Assembly: GCA_902541315.1 (NCBI GenBank)
Contig: CACBQF010000001.1
Location: 124,001 to 188,000 of the forward strand
DNA: 64,000 nt
Direction: 5' to 3'
Source: an uncultured Pelagibacteraceae bacterium
GTDB taxonomy: Bacteria > Pseudomonadota > Alphaproteobacteria > Pelagibacterales > Pelagibacteraceae
Positions 57,376 to 64,000 of the stretch are shown here, in pieces (the first letter of the stretch is position 1; every line of letters begins with the position of its first letter). A model generated the notes under the pieces. It was given only the letters and a program-made list of their open reading frames with translations, was not told the origin of the DNA and made no database searches. The position numbers and the translations under genes were made by a program.

Positions 57376-57460
57376 TGGTGGGCGAAGAGAGAATCGAACT
57401 CTCACTTCTTACGAAACACGATTTTGAGTCGTGCGCGTCTACCAGTTCCGCCATTCGCCC
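57376..57460 (-). tRNA. tRNA-Leu (anticodon CAA)
   Basis: 85-nt class II tRNA on the minus strand. Acceptor GGGCGAA (57454-57460) pairs with TTCGCCC (57380-57386), discriminator A, encoded CCA at 57376-57378. The D-loop has GGCGGAACTGGTAGACGC, anticodon CAA (57424-57426) lies in loop CTCAAAA, a long variable arm follows, and the T-loop is GAGTTCGATTCTC. It reads UUG leucine codons. The acyl-CoA synthetase start codon follows after only 5 nt (TTTTT). Confidence 0.97.
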
Positions 57461-57519
57461 ATAATTGTTTAATAATTTATTAAATAGTATAAGAACTAAA
57501 ATTATAATAAAACCAAAAA

Positions 57520-58125
57520 ATGTTTAATAATCTTTATAAAAAGTGTTTAGATTTAGCAGCACACAAAAGTTCAAAGTACTATTTAGCAATTGTATCTTTT
57601 GTTGAAAGTTCTTTTTTTCCTATTCCTCCAGACGTTATGATTATACCAATGGTGATTTCAAAAAAGAATGATTTTATCAAAATCTTTCTTATAACTACGA
57701 TTTTTTCTGTTTTGGGTGGCATGTTAGGTTATTTAATTGGAGCTTTCTTTTTTGATTTTGGATCACAAATTATGAGTTTTTATGGATATGAAAATAAATT
57801 ATCGAGTATCAAAGAAAATTTAGTTAATAGTGATGGTTTTTATGCCTGGCTAAGTATACTTTTTTTAGCAGGATTTACACCTCTTCCCTATAAAGTTTTT
57901 ACCATTGCAAGTGGCCTAATAAGTTTTAATTTTTTTATATTTATAGTTATTAGTTTGGTTTCAAGAGGGTTGAGATTTTTTATAGTGTCATACCTCTCTT
58001 ATAAATTTGGGAATTTATTTACTGAATTTATGGAAAAGCACGGGTCAAAATGGTTTACAATAATTGGATTAATAATTGTTATAATTGGCTTATTGATTTA
58101 CCTAATTATAAAATTTTATGTTTGA
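57520..58125 (+). CDS. DedA/VTT-family membrane protein (YqaA-like)
   Basis: 201-residue polytopic membrane protein of the SNARE-associated/VTT family. The conserved ESSFFPIPPDVMIIPMV motif near residues 28-44 (with E and P-P-D), the GGMLGYLIGAF segment, and FTPLPYKVFTIASG are characteristic of the YqaA branch. Family members help maintain membrane potential or flip phospholipids and lipid carriers. It is divergent from tRNA-Leu by 59 bp and overlaps dsbB by 8 bp. Confidence 0.87.
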   Translation: MFNNLYKKCLDLAAHKSSKYYLAIVSFVESSFFPIPPDVMIIPMVISKKNDFIKIFLITTIFSVLGGMLGYLIGAFFFDFGSQIMSFYGYENKLSSIKENLVNSDGFYAWLSILFLAGFTPLPYKVFTIASGLISFNFFIFIVISLVSRGLRFFIVSYLSYKFGNLFTEFMEKHGSKWFTIIGLIIVIIGLLIYLIIKFYV

Positions 58126-58603
58126 TTTAAAAAATGAATTCTATTTAAAAATTATTTTAATTATTAGCTTTACTGCATTAATTTTTGCGTATTTCGTAGA
58201 GCATATTTTAGGTCATCAACCATGTAATTTATGCATTATTGAGAGAATTCCTTATGGGATAAGTATAATCTTAATAGCAATGATTTTCATCATAAAGAAA
58301 AATCAAAAATTTTTAACTTTGTTGCTAATTCTTACCTTTGTCTTTTCGTTTACAATTTCTGTTTACCATTATGGAATTGAGCAAGGTTTTTTTCAAGAAT
58401 CAACTGTATGTAATGCGAGAAATTTTACAGAAAATATAACTAAAGAAGATTTACTAAGAGAATTGAGTAAAAAAACCATAAGCTGTAAAGATGTGACATT
58501 TAGGATTTTAGGATTATCACTAACAAGTATTAATATTGTAATAAGTTTATTATTTATTATAACTTTTATAAAAATTTTTATTAAATATGAAAAAAACAAG
58601 TAA
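58118..58603 (+). CDS. dsbB: Disulfide bond formation protein DsbB
   Basis: 161-residue inner-membrane protein with four hydrophobic segments that reoxidises DsbA using quinone. Cysteine pairs are intact: C36-x2-C39 (CNLC) in the first periplasmic loop and C98/C123 in the second. The QPCNLCIIERIPY block matches the family. It overlaps the DedA-like gene (8 bp) and coq7 (17 bp), so is translated together with a quinone-synthesis enzyme. DsbA is not in the window. Confidence 0.92.
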   Translation: MFDLKNEFYLKIILIISFTALIFAYFVEHILGHQPCNLCIIERIPYGISIILIAMIFIIKKNQKFLTLLLILTFVFSFTISVYHYGIEQGFFQESTVCNARNFTENITKEDLLRELSKKTISCKDVTFRILGLSLTSINIVISLLFIITFIKIFIKYEKNK

Positions 58604-59117
58604 TAAAGTTAAAGAATTTATAAGAGTTGATCATGCAGGTGAAAGAGGGGCTGTCAAAATTTATGAAGGTCAGCTGTTGGCTCTAAATACAATTGTCAAG
58701 AATGAGAGTCTAAAAAAGACAATTGAAGATATGAAAGAGCATGAGATAGAACATTGTCAATTTTTTGAAAATGAAATAAAAAAAAGAAATATTAAACCTA
58801 CAAAATTTTTACCTTTATGGGACTTAATGGGTGTAGGTTTAGGATTTGGATCAACGTTATTAGGAAAAAAAGCAGCGATGTTGTGTACTGCTTCAGTTGA
58901 AGAAGTGATAGACAAACATTATCTAGATCAAATTAATCAGTTAGGTCCAGAAGAAAAGGAATTGAAAAAAAAAATAACTAAATTTAGACAAGATGAGCTA
59001 GATCATAAAGATATAGCCTATGAGGAGGGTGCATCAAAAAAAGGTTTTTATTCAATTATGGACAAAATAATTAAAACAGGTTCAAAAATAGCTATTCGTA
59101 TTTCAGAAAAAGTTTAG
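58587..59117 (+). CDS. coq7: Demethoxyubiquinone hydroxylase (Coq7-type)
   Basis: 176-residue di-iron monooxygenase of ubiquinone synthesis; hydroxylates 2-polyprenyl-3-methyl-6-methoxy-1,4-benzoquinone. Metal-binding residues are in repeated E-x6-Y/E-x-x-H patterns: IYEGQ (E27), EHEIEHCQFF (E53/H56 region), ASVEEVIDKHY and RQDELDHKDIA. Length fits Coq7. It overlaps dsbB by 17 bp, a sensible pairing because DsbB hands electrons to quinone. The convergent HNH gene ends 3 bp away. Confidence 0.93.
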   Translation: MKKTSNKVKEFIRVDHAGERGAVKIYEGQLLALNTIVKNESLKKTIEDMKEHEIEHCQFFENEIKKRNIKPTKFLPLWDLMGVGLGFGSTLLGKKAAMLCTASVEEVIDKHYLDQINQLGPEEKELKKKITKFRQDELDHKDIAYEEGASKKGFYSIMDKIIKTGSKIAIRISEKV

Positions 59118-59120
59118 AGA

Positions 59121-59690
59121 TTAAGCTTCAAGCTCAACATCCCAATATAAATAATCCATCCAACTTTTATGTAAATAATTTGGAGGAAAATTTTTTCCGT
59201 TACGATGTAAATCTTCTGTTGTAGGTTGATAAGGGTACTGACTTAACTTCATTCCTGATGTTTTTAAAAGTTTACCACCCTTTTTAACATTACATTCAGA
59301 ACAAGCCGTTACAACATTATCCCAATTAGTTTCTCCCCCTTTAGATCTTGGCAACAAGTGATCAAAGGTCAGCTCTTCACCACTACCACAATATTGACAA
59401 GAAAATTTATCTCTTAAAAAAACATTAAATCTTGTAAAACTTGGTTTAGTTTGGGGCACAATATAGTTTTTTAATGCAATAACGCTCGGTAGCTGCATAT
59501 TAAAAGATGGGCTCCTAATTATTCTGTCATAACTACTTACTATAATAACTCTATCTAAAAATACCGACTTGACAGTATCTTGCCAAGACCACAAGGATAA
59601 AGGATAATAGCTCAGCGGTCTATAATCTGCATTTAAAACTAATGCAGGACACTTTTCTAAAGAAACATTTTGTTCAACAAAATTATTCAT
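59121..59690 (-). CDS. HNH endonuclease
   Basis: 189-residue HNH-family protein common in alphaproteobacteria as a single gene. Zinc-binding CQYCG and CSECN pairs flank the active site LTFDHLLPRSKGGETNWDNVVTAC (the H, N and H positions). The N-terminus (ALVLNADYRPLSYYPLSLWSW) is the family's conserved leader. The DNA or RNA target is unknown; there is no phage, toxin or restriction gene nearby, so this is a housekeeping-type HNH rather than a mobile one. Confidence 0.9.
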   Translation of the reverse strand: MNNFVEQNVSLEKCPALVLNADYRPLSYYPLSLWSWQDTVKSVFLDRVIIVSSYDRIIRSPSFNMQLPSVIALKNYIVPQTKPSFTRFNVFLRDKFSCQYCGSGEELTFDHLLPRSKGGETNWDNVVTACSECNVKKGGKLLKTSGMKLSQYPYQPTTEDLHRNGKNFPPNYLHKSWMDYLYWDVELEA

Positions 59691-59728
59691 TAAGTAATAG
59701 TAGCTTAATTAAAAAATTATTTCAATAA

Positions 59729-60388
59729 TTAGAGATTATTAAATTTTTCTAAAATATAATTTAATCCTATGCTTGAGGCTTCTACTGGTATATGATGACC
59801 GCAGTTTTTTATGAGTTGTGTTTCAACATTAACACTATTCCTAATAAAAAAATCTTTAGCTTCAAGTAAAAAGTTGGGTGATACTATTTCATCTGCGTCA
59901 CCATGAATCATCAAAATATCTGCATCAACATTTTTTTTTTTCATCAAATATTCTTGATTAATTATTTTTCCTGAAAAACCTACTATACAGCTATATCTTT
60001 GATCAGAGATTAACCCTAAGTTTAATGACATCATACACCCCTGGCTAAAACCAGATAAACAAATTTTATTATTCTGTAAGTTAAACTCATTTTTTATTTC
60101 ATTTATAAATTCATTTATTTTAATCTCTGCTTTTTTGGATTCATTTAGAATATATTCAGGATCATCCTTTGATAAATCAAACCACTGATAACCTGAGGGG
60201 TTTATTTTGCATTTTTCATGACCGTTTGGACAAATAAAAATTGTGTTAGGCAAATAACGTTTCCAGCCTAAAGATAACATGCTAATGTCTTGACCATCAC
60301 CCCCATATCCATGGAGTAAAATTATTGCATTCTTAATCTCCAAATCATTCTCAGGTTTCAATATTATTGAATCAAGACAAAATGTCAT
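59729..60388 (-). CDS. Phospholipase/carboxylesterase (alpha/beta-hydrolase)
   Basis: 219 residues of the LysoPL/carboxylesterase type. LLHGYGGDGQD forms the oxyanion loop, LSGFSQGCMM is the nucleophile elbow (Ser in G-F-S-Q-G), HGDADEIV holds the catalytic aspartate and NCGHHIP the histidine. Such enzymes hydrolyse short acyl esters or acyl-thioesters. It lies 38 bp upstream of the HNH gene on the same strand and is divergent from the HIG1-like gene; substrate unknown. Confidence 0.9.
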   Translation of the reverse strand: MTFCLDSIILKPENDLEIKNAIILLHGYGGDGQDISMLSLGWKRYLPNTIFICPNGHEKCKINPSGYQWFDLSKDDPEYILNESKKAEIKINEFINEIKNEFNLQNNKICLSGFSQGCMMSLNLGLISDQRYSCIVGFSGKIINQEYLMKKKNVDADILMIHGDADEIVSPNFLLEAKDFFIRNSVNVETQLIKNCGHHIPVEASSIGLNYILEKFNNL

Positions 60389-60436
60389 AGTTTGTAATTA
60401 ATGTTTTTTTACTGTAAAACACCCTACAATAAACTG

Positions 60437-60640
60437 ATGATTTCTGAAATAATTTTAAAAGTATTATCAATAGCGCTATTAATCGTCGTAGGATTAGTCC
60501 TTATACTTGGAATTGGAACTTTATTTAAAGGTGGAGAGACTAGTAAAAAATACTCAAATAAATTAATGCAGTTAAGAGTGATATTACAGTTTATTGCTAT
60601 TATCGTATTAGTGGGTTTTGCTTATTTTTTTAAAAACTAA
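60437..60640 (+). CDS. HIG1-domain twin-transmembrane protein
   Basis: 67 residues from ATG 60437, with two hydrophobic segments (about 8-30 and 46-64) flanking a short basic loop with GGETSKKYSNKLMQLRVILQF. This is the HIG_1_N pattern, known in mitochondrial respiratory supercomplex factors and in alphaproteobacteria. A role near cytochrome c oxidase is inferred from the family. A 5' extension to 60401 adds 12 residues without family likeness. Its TAA shares bases with the stop of the convergent thioredoxin gene. Confidence 0.8.
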   Translation: MISEIILKVLSIALLIVVGLVLILGIGTLFKGGETSKKYSNKLMQLRVILQFIAIIVLVGFAYFFKN

Positions 60641-61146
60641 TTATAAAGTTTTAGCCACTCGATAAAATTTTCTTCATTAAAATTTATTGAACCAATAACC
60701 CTAGCAAATTCTTTTCCATTTTTATTTAGTAAAATTGAAGTCGGAATTCCTCTTAAGGCAAACTTTTTTGTTAAATTTATATTTTCATCAAAATATAAAT
60801 TTAAATTTTTAATATTCAAATCATCAAAAAATTCTTTGGCTTTTTTAACATTGTCCTGTCCAACATTTACAGGAAATATTTTAAGGTTATTTAAGCCTTT
60901 GTTTGATTTCAATAAATCTAACGATGGCATCTCTTCTTTGCATGGAGCACACCAAGTTGCCCAAAAATTCAGTAATAAAATGTTTCCTTTATAGTCACTT
61001 AAATTTATTTGGTTATTTTGATCATCTAAGACGCTTAAATTTGTATATTCTTTTAATTCTTTATTAATTATAAGGTTTTTAATATTCAGAGTTTCATTTG
61101 CAAATGTATTTGAAATTAAAAATATAAATATTACTAAAAATCTCAT
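60637..61146 (-). CDS. Exported thioredoxin-like protein (TlpA/ResA type)
   Basis: 169 residues with a Sec signal peptide (MRFLVIFIFLISNTFA, cleavage after TFA). The mature thioredoxin fold has the redox motif WCAPC in FWATWCAPCKEEMP, LLLNFW before it, and a cis-proline segment RGIPTSILL. TlpA/ResA-like proteins reduce periplasmic disulfides, for example in cytochrome c or oxidase maturation, fitting the adjacent HIG1-like gene. It is divergent from argH by 24 bp. Confidence 0.9.
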   Translation of the reverse strand: MRFLVIFIFLISNTFANETLNIKNLIINKELKEYTNLSVLDDQNNQINLSDYKGNILLLNFWATWCAPCKEEMPSLDLLKSNKGLNNLKIFPVNVGQDNVKKAKEFFDDLNIKNLNLYFDENINLTKKFALRGIPTSILLNKNGKEFARVIGSINFNEENFIEWLKLYN

Positions 61147-61170
61147 ATTAAAAAGGTATAAATAATTAGC

Positions 61171-62562
61171 ATGATAAAAAATAAAAACAATAAGGCAATT
61201 TGGAATACTCGAATAAAAACAAAGACATCTGCTCTCTATAAAAAATATGGAAGCTCAATTAACATTGATAAGAAACTTTTTAAAGAAGACATAATGGGAT
61301 CTATCGCTCATGTAGAAATGCTTTTTAAACAAAAAATTATTTCTTTTAAAATTAAAAACAAAATTGTTTATGGACTCAATAAAATTGAAAAAGAAATATT
61401 AAATAATAAATTCGAATTTAATCAAGAATTTGAGGATATTCACATGAACATTGAAAAAAGACTTACACAATTGATAGGTGATGATGCTGGATACATTCAT
61501 ACAGCTAGATCAAGAAATGATCAAGTTATTACAGATTTGAAAATATGGATGAAATCAGCTACCCAAAATATAGACTTGAATTTAAAAAAATTGATCAAGA
61601 CCAATCTTAAGATTGCAGAAAAAAATATTAAAACTATCATGCCAGGTTTTACTCATTTAAAAAATGCTCAAGCTCTATCTTTAGGCCATTACTTAATGTC
61701 TTATGTTGAAATGTTTACTAGAGATAGAAAAAGATTTTTAAATAATTTGGAAAGTCTTAATGAAAATCCTCTTGGTGTGTGTGCATTAACAGGAACTTCT
61801 TTTAATATAGATAGAAAACTTACAACAAAAAAATTAGGTTTTAAAAGCCCTACCAACAATTCTGTGGATACGATATCAGATAGAGATTTTGTTATAGACT
61901 TTTTATATAGTTGTTCTGTATGTGCAATGCACATATCAAGAATAGCTGAAGAATTAATAATTTGGAACTCTGATGGTTTTAATTTAATAAATTTATCGGA
62001 CAAAGTCGTAACAGGATCTTCAATTATGCCCCAAAAAAAAAATCCGGATATGCTAGAATTTTTGAGAGGAAAAACGGGAGGAATTTACGGTAATTTATTT
62101 TCAATGTTAACTGTGCTTAAAGGTTTGCCATTATCTTATTATAAAGATCTTCAGGAAGATAAAGAGATAATCTTTAAAACTAATGATACTTTAAATAACT
62201 GTTTAAAAATTCTTGACGAAATTTTAAATAATTTCAGTCCAAATAAAAAAAAAATGTTAGAACTGGCCAGCAGTGGTTATATTACCGCGACCGATTTAGC
62301 TGACTATATTGTTAAAAATCATGCTAGATCTTTTAGAGAAGCTTATCAAAAAACAGCCGCTATAATAAATATGGCTGAGAAAAGAAAAAAAAAACTAGAT
62401 GAACTAACATTATTTGATTTAAAAAAAATTGAACCAAATTTGACAAAAGATGTTCTAAAAGTATTCGATATAAGTAATTCTGTAAATTCGAAGAAATCTT
62501 ATGGAGGAACCGCTTTTGATAATATTAAAAAAATGATATTAAAATATAAAAAACAATTATGA
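61171..62562 (+). CDS. argH: Argininosuccinate lyase
   Basis: Last step of arginine synthesis: argininosuccinate to arginine and fumarate. 463 residues, full-length. Signature motif SSIMPQKKNPDMLE holds the flexible catalytic loop; HTARSRNDQV and AGFTHLK-like PGFTHLKNAQALSLGHY are the other conserved blocks of the fumarase/aspartase fold. The stop overlaps the next start as ATGA, coupling it to a small lipoprotein gene and then lysA. Confidence 0.96.
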   Translation: MIKNKNNKAIWNTRIKTKTSALYKKYGSSINIDKKLFKEDIMGSIAHVEMLFKQKIISFKIKNKIVYGLNKIEKEILNNKFEFNQEFEDIHMNIEKRLTQLIGDDAGYIHTARSRNDQVITDLKIWMKSATQNIDLNLKKLIKTNLKIAEKNIKTIMPGFTHLKNAQALSLGHYLMSYVEMFTRDRKRFLNNLESLNENPLGVCALTGTSFNIDRKLTTKKLGFKSPTNNSVDTISDRDFVIDFLYSCSVCAMHISRIAEELIIWNSDGFNLINLSDKVVTGSSIMPQKKNPDMLEFLRGKTGGIYGNLFSMLTVLKGLPLSYYKDLQEDKEIIFKTNDTLNNCLKILDEILNNFSPNKKKMLELASSGYITATDLADYIVKNHARSFREAYQKTAAIINMAEKRKKKLDELTLFDLKKIEPNLTKDVLKVFDISNSVNSKKSYGGTAFDNIKKMILKYKKQL

Positions 62563-62684
62563 TAAAAAAATTTTATCTTTTATTGATAATTTGCCTACTA
62601 GTAATGTCTTGTGGAAAAAGGGGAGATCCTACCTATCAAGAACCGACTTCCGAAATACCTTATTATGTCACAAAATATTCATGA
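62559..62684 (+). CDS. Small lipoprotein between argH and lysA (LptM-like)
   Basis: 41 residues, ATG 62559 to TGA 62682-62684. Signal peptide with hydrophobic core FYLLLIICLLV, lipobox VMSC with the lipidated C18, then GKRGDPTY and a short Pro/Tyr-containing tail. This corresponds to the tiny lipoprotein (LPS translocon maturation chaperone LptM-type) that sits between argH and lysA in many proteobacteria. It overlaps both neighbours by ATGA. Identification rests on lipobox, size and position, not on a full alignment. Confidence 0.78.
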   Translation: MIKKFYLLLIICLLVMSCGKRGDPTYQEPTSEIPYYVTKYS

Positions 62685-63895
62685 AATATGTAAATAAAAA
62701 TTTTTTTGTAGACGGTATTAAAGCATCTCATTTAGCCAAGAAATTTGGAACTCCACTTTATTGTTATTCATCAGAAAAGCTAAAAAATAACATAAGTAAT
62801 TTAAAAGATAATTTTAAAAAAATTGATCCAATTATATGTTTTTCTGTAAAATCTAATCCCAATACAAATCTATTACGCGAAATTAACAAACAAGGTTTGG
62901 GTGCTGATGTTGTTTCAATTGGTGAACTAATGAAAGCCCTTAAGGCAGGTATAAAGCCAAAAAATATTGTTTTTTCAGGAGTTGGTAAAACAAAAGTTGA
63001 AATTGAATACGCAATAAAAAAAAAAATTTTACTTATAAATGCAGAGTCTAAAAATGAAATTTTGCAAATAGAAAAAATTGCTAGGAGACACAAAACTAAA
63101 GTTGATGTAGGAATTAGATTAAATCCAAATACTGACGCGAAGACTTTGAGCCAAATATCAACAGGTAAAAAAGAAAATAAATTTGGAGTTTCCGATAAAG
63201 TATTCTTAACACTTGTCAAATATGTAAAAAAATCAAAAAATTTAAATTTAAAGTGTTTAAGTGTCCATATAGGAAGTCAAATCTTAGACTCAAAACCATA
63301 TGAAAAAATGTTGATGATACTTGATAAGATTATAAAAAAAACAAAGTTCAATTTTGAATATATTGATTTAGGCGGTGGAATGGGAATTAGTTATAATAAT
63401 GAGAAGAAAACATTAAATCTAGATAAATATTCCAGTAGTATAAAAAAATTTTTAAAAAAAAATAAATCTAAAATTATACTAGAACCAGGTAGATCTATAA
63501 TTGGTAATACAGGTATTTTAATATCAAAAGTAATTTACAATAAAGAAGGATATAAAAAAAATTTTATAATATTAGATGCTGCGATGAATGATCTAATGCG
63601 ACCAGCTTTATATAATGCAAAACATCAGATTAAACCAGCCATAAGAACTAATAGATATTCAAATAAAGTTTATGAATTTGTTGGCCCGATTTGTGAGAGC
63701 ACTGATAAATTTGGATCATATAAAAAGTTTCAAAAATTAAAAGAGAATGATTTTATCGTAATTTTTGATGTCGGAGCTTATGGGGTATCCTTAAGTTCAA
63801 ATTATAATTTAAGACCCAAGCCAGCAGAAATATTAATTAAAGAATCAAAAGCTAGTGTGATCTCAAAGAGGCAAAAACTTATTGAAATAATATAA
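62681..63895 (+). CDS. lysA: Diaminopimelate decarboxylase
   Basis: PLP enzyme that decarboxylates meso-DAP to lysine, the end of the pathway begun by dapD/dapE at the other end of the window. 404 residues from ATG 62681, which overlaps the lipoprotein stop; a start at 62591 would read 30 residues out of frame through the lipoprotein gene. Motifs: PLP-binding lysine in FSVKSNPN, HIGSQ, GGGMGI (phosphate), ILEPGRSI and GPICESTDKFG. Full-length and typical. Confidence 0.95.
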   Translation: MKYVNKNFFVDGIKASHLAKKFGTPLYCYSSEKLKNNISNLKDNFKKIDPIICFSVKSNPNTNLLREINKQGLGADVVSIGELMKALKAGIKPKNIVFSGVGKTKVEIEYAIKKKILLINAESKNEILQIEKIARRHKTKVDVGIRLNPNTDAKTLSQISTGKKENKFGVSDKVFLTLVKYVKKSKNLNLKCLSVHIGSQILDSKPYEKMLMILDKIIKKTKFNFEYIDLGGGMGISYNNEKKTLNLDKYSSSIKKFLKKNKSKIILEPGRSIIGNTGILISKVIYNKEGYKKNFIILDAAMNDLMRPALYNAKHQIKPAIRTNRYSNKVYEFVGPICESTDKFGSYKKFQKLKENDFIVIFDVGAYGVSLSSNYNLRPKPAEILIKESKASVISKRQKLIEII

Positions 63896-63907
63896 AGTTG
63901 TCTAAAT

Positions 63908-64000
63908 ATGATAAGAAACTTTTTATTTTCACTTTCTTTTTTTTCAGGAATTATTTTTATATCAATAATTTTTTTACCTTCACTTTTATTACCACAAAAA
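63908..64000 (+). CDS. Start of a probable 1-acylglycerol-3-phosphate acyltransferase (3' end outside window)
   Basis: Open frame from ATG 63908 to the window edge, 31 residues: a Phe/Ile/Leu-rich membrane segment ending in FLPSLLLPQ. This resembles the N-terminal membrane anchor of PlsC-type acyltransferases. The catalytic H-x4-D motif would lie beyond the edge, so the identity is tentative. It begins 12 bp after lysA. Confidence 0.45.
   Translation, partial: MIRNFLFSLSFFSGIIFISIIFLPSLLLPQK

Noticed and set aside
57371-57454. 28-residue N-terminal extension of the acyl-CoA synthetase (starting MAELVDAHDSKSC)
   Set aside because: It is translation through the tRNA-Leu gene; the family N-terminus begins at ATG 57370.
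57219-57464. Plus-strand open frame containing GEERIELSLLTKHDFESC
   Set aside because: Antisense translation of tRNA-Leu and the 5' end of the acyl-CoA synthetase gene.
62591-62680. Upstream extension of lysA
   Set aside because: It reads another frame of the lipoprotein gene; the true start overlaps the lipoprotein stop as ATGA.

Overview
The window is a 64 kb, very AT-rich, densely packed stretch of bacterial chromosome. Its content points to a streamlined marine alphaproteobacterium of the SAR11 / Pelagibacterales type. The evidence is low GC, A/T-rich codon use with abundant Lys/Asn/Ile, gaps between genes of mostly 0-30 bp, many ATGA start/stop overlaps, and alphaproteobacterial gene orders (yidC-argB-HAD-dapD-dapE, J-domain protein-cobS-cobT, argH-lipoprotein-lysA, carD next to a ferredoxin and a SUV3-type helicase). 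The genus assignment is inference. I see no integrase, transposase, phage gene, CRISPR array or rRNA, and no gene-free stretch over 300 bases; the longest gaps are 180-220 bp.

Layout. 1-6.1 kb (+): end of yidC, argB, a HAD phosphatase, dapD, dapE, then a histone-deacetylase-like hydrolase beside a SET-domain protein. 6.1-10.3 kb (-): truA, fmt, def, a large exported protein of unknown function and a 59-residue membrane protein that is easily missed. 10.3-15.5 kb (+): aroK, aroB, J-domain protein, cobS, cobT, with bolA on the other strand. 15.5-19 kb (-): regB sensor kinase, a short gyrB and tRNA-Ser(GGA). 19.1-26.5 kb: a deoxysugar island with a GT2 transferase, rfbB, rfbA, rfbC, an rfbD-like reductase, a C-methyltransferase, a half-length NDP-hexose 2,3-dehydratase, a Gfo/Idh/MocA reductase and an FkbM methyltransferase. 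26.5-36.1 kb (-): a translation cluster of lepA, pheT, pheS, rplT, rpmI, infC and thrS, led by a GT4 glycosyltransferase. 36.1-50.3 kb: an alpha/beta hydrolase, gltB-gltD, uppP, an EamA transporter, pyruvate dehydrogenase aceF-aceE (E1 carries its own lipoyl domain) and a thiolase. 50.4-55.3 kb (+): tRNA-Arg(ACG), a hotdog thioesterase, a SUV3-like helicase, a TerB-like protein, ferredoxin and CarD. 55.3-57.5 kb (-): a 25-residue Lys/Arg/Ala peptide gene, an acyl-CoA synthetase and tRNA-Leu(CAA). 57.5-64 kb: a DedA-like protein, dsbB, coq7, an HNH nuclease, a carboxylesterase, a HIG1-like protein, a TlpA-like thioredoxin, argH, a small lipoprotein, lysA and the start of a probable acyltransferase.

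How the genes fit together. argB/argH (arginine), dapD/dapE/lysA (lysine and meso-DAP), aroK/aroB (chorismate) and gltBD (glutamate) supply amino acids. fmt/def/truA and the lepA-thrS cluster serve translation. aceE/aceF and the thiolase handle acetyl-CoA. dsbB, the TlpA-like protein, coq7 and regB concern redox and quinone status. The island encodes every enzyme type expected for a dTDP-2,6-dideoxy-3-C-methyl-hexose (mycarose-type) sugar, which I consider the most interesting system here. A second theme is basic, Lys-rich chromosomal proteins (CarD with a histone-H1-like tail, the 25-residue peptide) in a genome that also encodes SET and HDAC-like lysine-modifying folds; any link between these is speculation.
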